Assembly (NCBI GenBank): GCA_017454915.1 | Contig: JAFTCC010000056.1 | Location: 62,001 to 126,000, forward strand | Direction of reading: 5' to 3' | DNA: 64,000 bases | Source of the DNA: Paludibacteraceae bacterium | Lineage (GTDB): Bacteria > Bacteroidota > Bacteroidia > Bacteroidales > Paludibacteraceae | In this document: positions 53,408 through 62,631 of the stretch, piece by piece | How the letters are laid out: each line of letters starts with the position of its first letter | Numbering within the stretch: the stretch's first letter is position 1 | Notes under the pieces: model-generated | Databases searched by the model: none | Seen by the model: only the letters and a program-made list of their open reading frames with translations | Told to the model about the DNA's origin: nothing | Program-made: the position numbers and the translations under genes

Positions 53408-54655
53408 TTAGCCTTTGATAGCGGCAACGCCGGGTAGTATTTTCCCTTCGATGGCTTCGAGCAATGCTCCGCCACCTGTCGAGATGTATGACACTTTGTC
53501 AGCCATGCCGAATTTGTTGATGCAGGCCACAGAGTCTCCACCTCCAATGAGTGAGAACGCTCCTTTGGCTGTCGCTTTAGCTATAGCTTCTGCGATGGCG
53601 CGTGAGCCTCCGGTGAAGTTGTCGAACTCAAATACGCCGGCAGGTCCGTTCCAGAGTATTGTTTTGGCGTCTTCGATAGCGGCAGCGAAGAGCTTGCGTG
53701 TCTCAGGACCTGCGTCAAGGCCTTCCCATCCGTCAGGTATGGCGTTCGCAGGAACGACTTGTGTGTTGGCTTCGTTGTCGAATTTGTCGGCAGCAACGCA
53801 ATCGGTTCCGAGCACAAGGTTAACTCCTTTTTCTTTGGCTTTCTTGATGATGTCAAGCGCAAGGTCGAGTTTGTCGTCTTCGCAAATTGAGTTTCCGATG
53901 TGACCTCCCTGTGCCTTTGCGAATGTGTATGTCATTCCTCCGCAGAGAATCAGGTTGTCAACTTTGTCCATGAGGTTTTCGATGATGCCGATTTTGGTTG
54001 ACACTTTCGAGCCACCCATGATAGCGGTGAAGGGTCGGCGTATGTTGCTCAGCACGTTGTCCACAGCATTGACTTCTTTCTCCATGAGGAGGCCGAGCAT
54101 TTTGTGGTCGGCATCAAAGAAGTCGGCGATGACAGCTGTTGATGCGTGTTTGCGGTGCGCTGTTCCGAATGCGTCCATGACGTAGCAGTCAGCGTATGAA
54201 GCGAGAGTCTTGGCGAACTCTTTCTGACTGGCTTTCATTGCTTTTTTAGCTTCGTCGTATGCGGGGTCGTCTTTTTCGATTCCAACGGGTTTTCCTTCTT
54301 CTTCGGGATAGAAGCGGAGGTTTTCGAGCAGCAGGGCTTCTCCAGCCTTAAGTTGTGCTGCGGCCTCGTGAGCCTTGGCGCAGTCAGGGGCGAACTTAAC
54401 GTCCACTCCGAGGGCTTTGCTGACTGCCGGGACGATTTGCCCGAGCGACATTTTTTGGTTAACTTTCCCTTTGGGTTTACCCATGTGGCTCATGATGATG
54501 AGCGCGCCTCCGTCGTTGAGGATTTTTTTGAGGGTGGGCAGGGCTCCGCGTATGCGGGTGTCGTCGGTGATGATGCCGTTTTCGTCAAGCGGAACGTTGA
54601 AGTCAACGCGTACGATGGCTTTCTTGCCCGCAAAATTGAAGTCGTTGATTGTCAT
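53408..54655 (-). CDS. pgk: Phosphoglycerate kinase
   Basis: This 415-residue glycolytic enzyme makes ATP from 1,3-bisphosphoglycerate. Motifs are [60 protein letters not shown] and the nucleotide-binding [30 protein letters not shown]. The length is typical of bacteria. A -7 box TAATTTTG lies at 54693-54700 on the minus strand, about 40 bases upstream, without a clear -33. It is transcribed alone. Confidence 0.98.
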   Translation of the reverse strand: MTINDFNFAGKKAIVRVDFNVPLDENGIITDDTRIRGALPTLKKILNDGGALIIMSHMGKPKGKVNQKMSLGQIVPAVSKALGVDVKFAPDCAKAHEAAAQLKAGEALLLENLRFYPEEEGKPVGIEKDDPAYDEAKKAMKASQKEFAKTLASYADCYVMDAFGTAHRKHASTAVIADFFDADHKMLGLLMEKEVNAVDNVLSNIRRPFTAIMGGSKVSTKIGIIENLMDKVDNLILCGGMTYTFAKAQGGHIGNSICEDDKLDLALDIIKKAKEKGVNLVLGTDCVAADKFDNEANTQVVPANAIPDGWEGLDAGPETRKLFAAAIEDAKTILWNGPAGVFEFDNFTGGSRAIAEAIAKATAKGAFSLIGGGDSVACINKFGMADKVSYISTGGGALLEAIEGKILPGVAAIKG

Positions 54656-55277
54656 AATTATATGAATTTTAGATTATAATTTTTTTCTTTTGCAAAATTA
54701 CAGATTTTTTTCCATATAATTGCGATGTTTTGTGTATTTCGTTTAGGAGAATTTGCATTTCGTCATATTTTTTATGCTTTTTAATATGTGTTCATGTGTG
54801 TAGTGACGCGTCCGCTACGAACCACTCGTTTAATTCGCGAAAGATATCTATGGACTTAAATGAGTTTAAGGAAAAAATATTCGTTCAATTCGTAAACCAG
54901 AACCATGCGTACCAATCAACCTATTTCTGGTTTAGTCAAACCTAAAATAGACCATTAGCAGCATGCTCCAGTATCACTTGCAAATAACTATCAAAGCACT
55001 CCTTACACACACACAGATTAGCCTCAACATGACAAAACTGGACACGCACCGCAATAGTTCTGTTGCATTTTCAATACGCAAAAAAAACTCTCGACAGTTC
55101 CTTTTGAAGCGGGATGTCGTGCCCTCTCAATTCAGACACGCATTGATATTTGATGATGCCATTTTTCTGCCAATGCGCCACTTCTTTATATGCTCCTGCA
55201 CTCCGTAGAGTTTCGCGGCTGCTGTGAGATTGGCAGATGGTTAACACGGATATTTTTTTGTTGTTTGTGTCAAAAAA
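54656..55277. other. Intergenic region between pgk and the PKD lipoprotein
   Basis: About 620 bases without a convincing gene. It holds the probable -7 box of pgk (54693-54700). On the minus strand two open stretches can be read (a 107-codon frame at 55071-55394 with HWQKNGIIKYQCVSELRGHD and, after the stop, another stretch with NLCVCKECFDSYLQVILEHA), separated near an 8-A run at 55080-55087. This may be a decayed gene; no family is recognised. Confidence 0.4.
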
Positions 55278-55309
55278 TTTGAGTATTTGCGGAAAAAGCC
55301 GTAAATTTG
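55278..55309 (+). promoter_or_regulatory. Promoter of the PKD lipoprotein gene
   Basis: TTTG (55278-55281), 20 bases, TAAATTTG (55302-55309). By the SRP spacing transcription begins near 55315, only about 3 bases before the ATG. Confidence 0.75.
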
Positions 55310-55317
55310 CAAGTAAT

Positions 55318-56565
55318 ATGCGTAGATTGTTTTTGATATTGTTGACGTCGCTTGTTCTTCTTGGCTGCAAGAAGAGCGTTGATGTGGCATTCACTTATAC
55401 TCCCGAGAATCCGAAGGCGGGGCAGACGGTTACTTTCGTTAATGTGTCGTCTGGCGGCGAGAAATGGCTGTGGTTGTTTGGTGACAAGAGCACTTCCACT
55501 TATCGCAATCCATCACACGTGTTCACTCGTCCCGGTGAGTATCTTGTTACACTTCAGGCAGACGGTGAAGCTCGTTTTGCAATTGCACGCACGGTTGTGG
55601 TTGGCGATACGTTACCTTCTATTGTGGTGCCTGATACTATTAATTATTATAGTCGCCACACTTTTGAGGCTTCGGTATATAACCCAAATGGCTTGAATGT
55701 TGAGTATGAGTGGGAGTTTTCGGAGAATGCGGCAGGTGAAGACTTGACTGATGGCAAATCGTCTAAGGCAACTCCGGAGGTTTATTTTACCGTGGCAGGT
55801 GTGACCGAAACGATACGGCTCACGGTGAGGGTGGGCGAGTCCAGTCCAATGAGCGTGGAAGCTACTGTTCCGATAACAGGAGTGGACAGCAAGGTTCTGT
55901 ATTTTGTTGATGAGGAGCGTAGGCTTTATCGTCAGCCTCAGTTCAGCGGCATAGAGGTAGAGCCGAGTTATACAGGTCTCACCTTCTCGGCTGATGTGAG
56001 CGCTTTGCTTTGTTCCGACAGGCTGTTTGCCCTGCTTGGCGATGGCACTCTTGTGTCGGCAGAATATGGCAGCCCGATTACCGCTCCATTGGCGTCCGAT
56101 GTGTCTTACATAGCCTTGTCGGGTGACGGCGGTTTATTGTGGGCGTCTGGAAGCGACATTAAAAACGCTGGCGGCATCGTCTATTCCGCAACAAGCACGA
56201 TAATCGGCCTCTCGGCATACTACAACGGCTATCTGTTATCCACGTCAGAAGGTCTGTTTGACAGCAACGGCACCCAACTGTCAACAATAGCGGCTGCCAA
56301 TGTCAGCGTTGACGCTATGCGCCAGATTATGGTTTATTCTGACGGCGGCAAAACGCAGGTGTCAACACTCGGTGGTTCGCCCCTGCTATCATTTGATGCC
56401 GTGTCGCCGTATTTGGACACAACTGACGGATTGATGTACTACGCAGAGGGCAACAATGTCGTCACGCGCACCCTTGGCATCAATTCAAGGCCGTCGGTAG
56501 GCGAACCAGTGGTGATTTGCCAACATACGGCTGACATAACCGCAGTGGCGGCAACTACTAAATAG
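55318..56565 (+). CDS. PKD-domain lipoprotein
   Basis: The ATG at 55318 gives 415 residues with a lipoprotein signal (MRRLFLILLTSLVLLGCKKS). The ATG at 55237 in the longer frame lies upstream of the promoter. A PKD domain (FTYTPENPKAGQTVTFVNVSSGG, WLFGDKSTSTYRNPSHVFTRPGEYLVTL) comes first, then a second Ig-like module (YEWEFSENAAGEDL), then a propeller-like end. It is probably exposed at the outer membrane. Function unknown; PKD domains often bind glycans or proteins. It is followed by a structured terminator-like element. Confidence 0.88.
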   Translation: MRRLFLILLTSLVLLGCKKSVDVAFTYTPENPKAGQTVTFVNVSSGGEKWLWLFGDKSTSTYRNPSHVFTRPGEYLVTLQADGEARFAIARTVVVGDTLPSIVVPDTINYYSRHTFEASVYNPNGLNVEYEWEFSENAAGEDLTDGKSSKATPEVYFTVAGVTETIRLTVRVGESSPMSVEATVPITGVDSKVLYFVDEERRLYRQPQFSGIEVEPSYTGLTFSADVSALLCSDRLFALLGDGTLVSAEYGSPITAPLASDVSYIALSGDGGLLWASGSDIKNAGGIVYSATSTIIGLSAYYNGYLLSTSEGLFDSNGTQLSTIAAANVSVDAMRQIMVYSDGGKTQVSTLGGSPLLSFDAVSPYLDTTDGLMYYAEGNNVVTRTLGINSRPSVGEPVVICQHTADITAVAATTK

Positions 56566-56590
56566 TTGGCACATAATTACAAAACCCAAT

Positions 56591-56677
56591 AAAAGGGGGG
56601 CGGCATAGATAGTTCCTATTATGAGCAAAGAGACCGCAAGGTTTCTTATTTGTTTACTATCCGCCTCCCCCTTTTTT
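56591..56677 (+). terminator. Large structured element, terminator-like
   Basis: AAAAGGGGG pairs with CCCCCTTTT, GCGG with CCGC after a two-base bulge, ATAGT with ACTAT, and inside lies AGAGACC-GCAA-GGTTTCT. A T-rich run follows. It may end the lipoprotein transcript. Its size and inner stem exceed a plain terminator, so a small structured RNA is also possible. Confidence 0.6.
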
Positions 56678-56699
56678 CTTTTACAACGATTTTACAACG

Positions 56700-58574
56700 A
56701 TGAACATCCTTTTGATTTCCATGTTTGGCCGCGCCTTGCGCGAAACACCACTGCTTGATTGTTCAAGCCTTAATGCCGAGGCGATGAAGCGCGGTTATTT
56801 TGTACACCCTGAGGCTTGTACTGACAGTGTGCGCCAATTTATTGAGGACCAGCCGCTTAATATAAACAGCACGTTTTATAAGCGCTGGCAGGACGTTGTG
56901 GAAAAGTCGCGCCTTGACCTTCTGTTGGACCAGTTGACACATTACGCCACTACTTACGGCACGGATTTCAGTATGGGCAACGGTTATGTCCCTAACGACG
57001 GCGCTGAGGTGGTGCCTTACAAGGAATACAAGATTATTTTCCCAATAACAGAGCAGGAACTGGTAGAGAAATGCCTTTCAGTGCTCACCGCAGGTATTGC
57101 CCTCAAACGCGACACCATGCTGGCGTGTGTGGATTATGTGGCGCAATATATGCCCGCCGGCATTAACGTTGACGACATATCAAACCGTGAGGCGCAGGTG
57201 GCGTTATGCGACAAATTAAATCTGCTGCCTAACAACAAGTTTTCATTGCTGCGGTACATTATATTCAAGACGACAGGGTCAACATTGCTGATAAAAAACA
57301 AGGCTCTGATACAAGAAATTCTCCGTTCCAAGACGCAGTTCGACTTCAGACGCCTGAATGACGGACAGTTGTCGGGCCTGGCGAGCATTTTCCTGCGTTT
57401 TAAGCCCTTGTTTCTCGCTTTTAAGCACCAGTTGACGGAGAGCAGCCTGGTGGATGCCCCAGTATTAAAAAACAAGCGTGGTAACGCTAAGATAATAAAC
57501 CGCTTGCGCAGGCTTGCTAAAAAGTTGCACAAGCCTATGCCAAAGCAATTGTGGGCTGAAGTGGTCAGCAATATCCAGGACCTCGGCGCGGTGCGTGACA
57601 GGCTTTCTGAAATAACGTTGTTCAAAGTAGTGGCACTCATGCAACTGTGCAAAGAGAGGCTCGAAGAGATGCAAAGCGAATGTTATGACAGGCTCTATGT
57701 CATACGAAATCAAAAAATTTATTTGAGGCAGTTTGAAGATGCTAATAATATGCGCGTTCCTGACGGATATGCGGATTATCTGCGGAATCTTTATGCCTTG
57801 CTCGAGGACTGGCTTGTAAGCCGCTTGCGCCAGAAGGCTTGCCCCGTCAAGTTTCCGGTGGATTATCAACTGGCATTGCCTTCGACCGAAAAATCATTTG
57901 TGGGCAACATGCCTTTTGGAACAAAGTATAAGTTGCAGAAAAATAATTACATAGGCATATATTGGCGTAACGAGTGGGGCACACATGACTTCGATTTGTC
58001 GGTGGTTGACGAGCGCAACCAGAAATTTGGCTGGGACGCACAATACTATAATTTGGAAACTGTTGATGAGGGCGTGCCGGTAGTGGTGTTCTCGGGTGAC
58101 ATGACCAACGCCGACCCCGAGGCAACAGAGATATTCTATTTGCGTCAGGGAGTGATAGACGGCATGGTATATGTAAACCGCTATAGCGGCGAAGAGGGCA
58201 GCAAGTTCAAACTGTTTTTTGGTCAGCAGGAGATAGCGCGCCTAACTGAAAATTATATGGTTGACCCCCATGGCATAAAGTTGTCGGTGGATATGGAGTC
58301 AAATAGCGGCCGTGAGCAGGTGGTGGGACTGATAGCCGACAACACCGTGACGCTGATGGAGTTCACGATAGGAAATGCACGTTCAACAGACGGCACTCTG
58401 CGCGTGATTGACGCCATGCGCCGCAAAGCTAAATGCTTCATACCTGTTGAGACGATATTGCGCAAGGCAGGTTTTGTCGGCATAAACGATGAGCCTTTGG
58501 TGGACTCGCCTGTGACGCCTGAACTGGACTTGACGCAGCTTGACAAATCAACTTTGATTAAGCTGATGTCTTAG
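56700..58574 (+). CDS. TerD-like multidomain protein (MXAN_6230/SCO0854-like)
   Basis: This 624-residue cytoplasmic protein has a helical N-terminal two thirds (with IFLRFKPLFLAFKHQ and INRLRRLAKKLHKPMPKQLW) and a C-terminal part resembling TerD: IGIYWRNEWGTHDFDLSVVDERNQKFGW, VVVFSGDMTNADPEATEIFYL. These features match, from memory, the MXAN_6230/SCO0854 family linked to tellurium-resistance type stress systems. The RING finger of that family is not visible: the N-terminal part has no Cys/His cluster. It stands alone, with no other ter gene nearby. The role may be stress or defence; that is inference. Confidence 0.62.
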   Translation: MNILLISMFGRALRETPLLDCSSLNAEAMKRGYFVHPEACTDSVRQFIEDQPLNINSTFYKRWQDVVEKSRLDLLLDQLTHYATTYGTDFSMGNGYVPNDGAEVVPYKEYKIIFPITEQELVEKCLSVLTAGIALKRDTMLACVDYVAQYMPAGINVDDISNREAQVALCDKLNLLPNNKFSLLRYIIFKTTGSTLLIKNKALIQEILRSKTQFDFRRLNDGQLSGLASIFLRFKPLFLAFKHQLTESSLVDAPVLKNKRGNAKIINRLRRLAKKLHKPMPKQLWAEVVSNIQDLGAVRDRLSEITLFKVVALMQLCKERLEEMQSECYDRLYVIRNQKIYLRQFEDANNMRVPDGYADYLRNLYALLEDWLVSRLRQKACPVKFPVDYQLALPSTEKSFVGNMPFGTKYKLQKNNYIGIYWRNEWGTHDFDLSVVDERNQKFGWDAQYYNLETVDEGVPVVVFSGDMTNADPEATEIFYLRQGVIDGMVYVNRYSGEEGSKFKLFFGQQEIARLTENYMVDPHGIKLSVDMESNSGREQVVGLIADNTVTLMEFTIGNARSTDGTLRVIDAMRRKAKCFIPVETILRKAGFVGINDEPLVDSPVTPELDLTQLDKSTLIKLMS

Positions 58575-58786
58575 ATTTCAGAGTTTGTGGGCTGAAACCA
58601 GTAATTCGTTTCTTATTATGAAGGGGCGCTTGGACAGCGTTCCTTTTTTTGTGTTCCAATGTGAGGGCAAGAGTGATTTTGGAGCAAAAACTATCGTTAA
58701 AGTTGCTTTTTCGTACCGTTGGGTGTGATAAAATTGCAATTTGGTATAAAAATCGTCAAAAAATCTGCTAAATAACATGATTTTTG

Positions 58787-58817
58787 TTTGATGAATTATA
58801 AATTATTCGTACCTTTG
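58787..58817 (+). promoter_or_regulatory. Promoter of the surface protein gene at 59023
   Basis: TTTG (58787-58790), 19 bases, TACCTTTG (58810-58817). Transcription should begin near 58823. Confidence 0.78.
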
Positions 58818-58822
58818 TATTC

Positions 58823-59022
58823 GTAAAAGTAGTACCCGCTCATCAGCTACTTTTGATTCTTAATAAATAGGCAATAAAAAAGTTGTAAAGTTGTTTTCAA
58901 CGTTCAGTATGGATTTTTAAGGTTTTGCCCATACTTGTGAAAACAAAATGAACGAACCCTAAGCAGATAGTTATTATTAAAAAACGTAGAAGATTCTAAC
59001 TCCATTTTAACAGGCAGGAATT
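58823..59022 (+). promoter_or_regulatory. 200-base structured leader
   Basis: The leader has two clear stems: AAAAGTAG/CTACTTTT close to the predicted start (58827-58856) and GTATGG/CCATAC (about 58907-58934). It may have a regulatory role or stabilise the message; no riboswitch class is recognised. Confidence 0.45.
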
Positions 59023-61953
59023 ATGAAGATGAAAGTAGTAAGATTATTATTAGGTGTATTATTTTTGTTTGCCGCCAGCGCCAGTGTGTTAGCGGACGAC
59101 ACCTATGTGTATACGTTTACGAGTAACTATTGGTATGCAAATGCCACTAAGAATGGGACTGCTACTACACCTACTGATTGGAAATACAGCATAAAGGGGT
59201 ATAGTTTTTCCTCTGGGTATGGAGTGCGCTTGAACAAAAATAACCCCTCTTCTGTTATAATATGTTCTCCGATAAGTTATGAGAATATAAGTGAAATTTC
59301 AGTTGCTTACGGAACAGGAGGCTCTGGTGCGACAATAAAAATAGAGACCTCTGCAACTCAAAGCACAACAGGCACCGTAACAGCCTTAAATTCCCCAACA
59401 ACGTTTAGTAGCGATGGAACGGCCAAGGTGACATTTACTTCCGCTAATTACAAAACAGGTTATGTGCGAGTTTATGCGAGCCGTTCTACTGGTTATATGT
59501 ATGTAAAATCTGTCACAATTAAGACAAAATCTTCAGCAGCTCCGTCCACCGTAAGTTTTAATGCTCATGGCAAGGCTGCAAATCCTGCTTCGCTTACAGA
59601 ATCGGTAGCTGGCGCCGGTGTTATTTTGCCAGATCTTGATGTGAGCCCTCTTTGCGGTCGCTGGCAGTTTGCCGGATGGGCTACTGCCTCCATTTCTACA
59701 GCCACCACAACCACACCGACTTTATTGGCGCCTGGCATTAACTATAAACCAAGTGAAAACATAACTCTCCATGCGGTTTATAAGAAAGACGGAGGTCTGG
59801 TCACAACCACTAAGACTTACCGCTTCAGCACCACGAGCGCAACACTCGTAACTGACAACGGCACGTGGACAGGCACCACTCCAACGGCTTACGCTGCGTC
59901 GTCAGCTTATAGCTCGACGTATGGCGTCGGATGGGATGCGTCTGGATCGTCCATAACGTCGCCAGAATCGCTCACCAACATCTCGAAGATAGAAATGCAG
60001 ATATTCTCGAGCTATTGGACAGAATTTTATGGCACCTACGCGGTAAGCATAGGCGGCACGTCCGTCGGTTCCGCGAGTGAAGGCAATGCCATTCGCACCA
60101 TTAATGTGTCTCCTGCTAAAAATGGACAGGTGACAATCACGATGACCAAAAATTCTGTTTTGGGTACAGACCATACACTCTACATTGGTTATGTAACTGT
60201 TTATTATACAGACTATGTAGGTTTCACATATCATTCAAACCCGTCGTGCCCAACCGATATTTCGGACAAGGTCTTATGGGCGTCAGATGGTTTCTCAATT
60301 GAAGGCAAGGCGTCAGGTGAGGTTACATTGCCTCGCGCAAAATTGACGTCAGGCGTTCTTAATTCAACGACCGATGTTCTCAATTTTGCTACTCCGCTGT
60401 CGCGCGGTGAAGTGTTGGAATTAACGGTGGATGGCACGCCAAGTTGCGTTAAGGTGCCGGCCATAGTTTCGGGAACTTCAACGTCTGTCGTTTCTGACGC
60501 AGAGTCTGATATAGTGATTTTGCCGAATGCTAAACTGACTCTTAACAGCGGCGCGTCGCTGAATGCCCGCAATCTTTACATTTACCGCACTAATGACCAC
60601 AGTGGTCAGCTTGATATGAAAGGCGGAACGCTCAACTTGAGCGGTAAGGCAAACCTTGTTCTCACCATTGACCCCAAACGTTACTATTTCTTTGGTACTC
60701 CTGCGGCGTTGACCTTAAGTAGTGCTCGCTATCTGAACGGCAATGCGTCGAACTACAACACGAGTAGTGCGACCACCGACTGGTGGATAGTTCAAAACTA
60801 TGATGGCGCACGCCGGGCATCGGTAGGCATGGATGAAAAAAACTGGCAGGGCATCCAGTCTGCGTCTACGCAGTTGAAGGCTGCAGAAGGTCATGCCATA
60901 GGCATTGACATCGTCGGTAAGGCAGACGCGCAGCGCAGTTATGTATTCCCGTTCACGGCTAATTTGTCGACCGAGAATGCGGCTAAAACAATATCTCTCA
61001 AAGCTCACCCTACATCGCTGACACAACTTGACGAAGGCTGGAATCTTGTGTGCAACCCGTATCTTCATACGATGTCGGGGCGTGGGGCAAGTCTGCCGAC
61101 TAACCGCATACTCTACTTTGTGCGTCCATATAAAGGCACTGACCAGCGTTTCCAGCAGTATCTTGCATCGGAAATCAACGACATAGAGCCCTTTGAGGTG
61201 TTCTTTGTTCAAGTCCGCGGCAGCAGCAATAGCACGTTGACGCTCGGCGGCAACGGCGCACGGCCGTCAGCACCTCGTCGCGCTGGTGATCTGAATGAAG
61301 AAGAAGTGTTCTTCCTGCGCCTTAACCTGTTCACGCCTGACTCTGACAACGATAATGCGACAATGGTTGTCGGCTCCGAATTTTCGGCTTCAGAACTCGT
61401 GGCAGGCGAAGATATGGAGAAATTCGGTGGTGGCAATTTTGTGTCGCTTTACTTGATTGAGCAAGGCAGCAAATTGGCTTTCGACGCTATTAATTTTAAT
61501 GACGCGGCCTCTGGCACACGGCTTGGATTCAAAACTGTGGCGGCAGGTGAGCACCGCATATCGTTCTCGGAAATCAATGGCAATGAGCAAGGCATAGAGC
61601 ATGTGTGGCTTAAAGACGAAGTTGAAAATAAGAATGTTGATTTGCTTTCTGATGATTATGTGTTTACTACTGGTAAGGGCACCTTTGAAGACCGATTTGT
61701 TGTTCGTGCCGAGTTTAAGAATCATCAGGGTGAGATTACCGCTATTGACGCAACTTCGCCAGATGTGACAATTTACGTCGTTGATGGTGTGATACACGCT
61801 GATGGCATTGCAAACCAAGATATTATGCTCTTCGGCGCTGATGGTAAAATGCTGTATAGCGGTTCCACACGCGGCTCATGGAGTTCGGCTTCACTACAGC
61901 AAGGCATGTACGTGCTCAAAGTCGGAGCAAAAACTTATAAGGTGGTGCTTTAA
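59023..61953 (+). CDS. Large surface protein with type IX sorting domain
   Basis: This 976-residue protein has a signal peptide (MKMKVVRLLLGVLFLFAASASVLA), a beta-rich region, the module FNAHGKAANPASLTESVAGAG shared with the 43707 protein, and a region shared with the 1405-residue protein (RNLYIYRTNDHSGQLDMKGG, YNTSSATTDWWIVQNYDGARR, PYKGTDQRFQQYLASEINDIEPF). It ends in a sorting domain (MLFGADGKMLYSGSTRGSWS, then SLQQGMYVLKVGAKTYKVVL). It should be exported by the type IX system. It has its own promoter and long leader, and is followed by a small membrane protein. Confidence 0.87.
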   Translation: MKMKVVRLLLGVLFLFAASASVLADDTYVYTFTSNYWYANATKNGTATTPTDWKYSIKGYSFSSGYGVRLNKNNPSSVIICSPISYENISEISVAYGTGGSGATIKIETSATQSTTGTVTALNSPTTFSSDGTAKVTFTSANYKTGYVRVYASRSTGYMYVKSVTIKTKSSAAPSTVSFNAHGKAANPASLTESVAGAGVILPDLDVSPLCGRWQFAGWATASISTATTTTPTLLAPGINYKPSENITLHAVYKKDGGLVTTTKTYRFSTTSATLVTDNGTWTGTTPTAYAASSAYSSTYGVGWDASGSSITSPESLTNISKIEMQIFSSYWTEFYGTYAVSIGGTSVGSASEGNAIRTINVSPAKNGQVTITMTKNSVLGTDHTLYIGYVTVYYTDYVGFTYHSNPSCPTDISDKVLWASDGFSIEGKASGEVTLPRAKLTSGVLNSTTDVLNFATPLSRGEVLELTVDGTPSCVKVPAIVSGTSTSVVSDAESDIVILPNAKLTLNSGASLNARNLYIYRTNDHSGQLDMKGGTLNLSGKANLVLTIDPKRYYFFGTPAALTLSSARYLNGNASNYNTSSATTDWWIVQNYDGARRASVGMDEKNWQGIQSASTQLKAAEGHAIGIDIVGKADAQRSYVFPFTANLSTENAAKTISLKAHPTSLTQLDEGWNLVCNPYLHTMSGRGASLPTNRILYFVRPYKGTDQRFQQYLASEINDIEPFEVFFVQVRGSSNSTLTLGGNGARPSAPRRAGDLNEEEVFFLRLNLFTPDSDNDNATMVVGSEFSASELVAGEDMEKFGGGNFVSLYLIEQGSKLAFDAINFNDAASGTRLGFKTVAAGEHRISFSEINGNEQGIEHVWLKDEVENKNVDLLSDDYVFTTGKGTFEDRFVVRAEFKNHQGEITAIDATSPDVTIYVVDGVIHADGIANQDIMLFGADGKMLYSGSTRGSWSSASLQQGMYVLKVGAKTYKVVL

Positions 61954-62050
61954 CTGCACTGCAACATCATAAAATGTATGCGCGTTTTTTATTAGTTCTT
62001 TATGCGCATATTCAGATATTAGTTCTTGTTAGGTATAAAAAGGTAAAATT

Positions 62051-62515
62051 TTGAGAAGAATCTTTATCACATTGTCGCTTTTATTGGTCATCATGTGTGC
62101 GTTTGCAGCCACAGAAACTCATATCCGCCATAATGATGATGTTTACAGCCGAGGCTTGTTCAGCAATCGCAAGAGTGTCTCGTACGGCTCGGGTTTCAAG
62201 CCCCTGTCGATGAATTCGGTTGCTCCTATGCAATCGGCTCCAGTCGTGGCATTAGCATCTGTTCCGCACGGGACATTTCACGTGAGTGAGATTAGCGCAG
62301 TGGGTCAACGCACTTTGCCGGTTATTGGTTCAAACGGCGGCGACGGTCTGGCAAGCGCGCCATTTGCGCGCGTTCCAAGACCAGATGACGGTAATGGTGG
62401 TCACCCTGACGTTGACCAACCGCTTGGAGGCTCGCTCTGGGTACTGCTAATCATGGCTGCGGCATACGTACTTACTAACGCCGCGGGCAAAATCCAGAAA
62501 ACGAAAGACGCATAA
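62051..62515 (+). CDS. Small exported protein with C-terminal membrane segment
   Basis: A TTG start (62051-62053) gives 154 residues with a signal peptide (MRRIFITLSLLLVIMCAFAAT), a Ser/Pro/Gly-rich middle and a C-terminal segment PLGGSLWVLLIMAAAYVLTNAAG followed by a short basic tail. Small proteins ending in this PxG-x-LLL pattern accompany type IX cargo genes in Bacteroidales. The gene is 98 bases downstream of the 976-residue protein and ends at a terminator. Function unknown. Confidence 0.75.
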   Translation: MRRIFITLSLLLVIMCAFAATETHIRHNDDVYSRGLFSNRKSVSYGSGFKPLSMNSVAPMQSAPVVALASVPHGTFHVSEISAVGQRTLPVIGSNGGDGLASAPFARVPRPDDGNGGHPDVDQPLGGSLWVLLIMAAAYVLTNAAGKIQKTKDA

Positions 62516-62524
62516 TAAGGCAGG

Positions 62525-62554
62525 AAAAAAGGCACGCATTACCGTGCCTTTTTT
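62525..62554 (+). terminator. Intrinsic terminator
   Basis: AAAAAAGGCACG and CGTGCCTTTTTT form a perfect 12-base-pair stem with a 6-base loop and T run, 10 bases after the small protein stop. Confidence 0.85.
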
Positions 62555-62589
62555 ATTTGGCATAGCTATGACGTATCGGAAAAAAATGT

Positions 62590-62597
62590 TATATTTG
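62590..62597 (+). promoter_or_regulatory. Possible -7 box of the DUF975 gene
   Basis: TATATTTG fits TAnnTTTG and lies 34 bases before the start codon. A TTTG -33 box at the right distance is absent, so this is tentative. Confidence 0.4.
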
Positions 62598-62631
62598 CAT
62601 TGTTAAATACTTTATATAAAATTTGTGAATT

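Noticed and set aside
55071-55394. Functional 107-residue minus-strand protein
   Set aside because: It overlaps the 5' end and promoter of the PKD lipoprotein gene and has no known domain.
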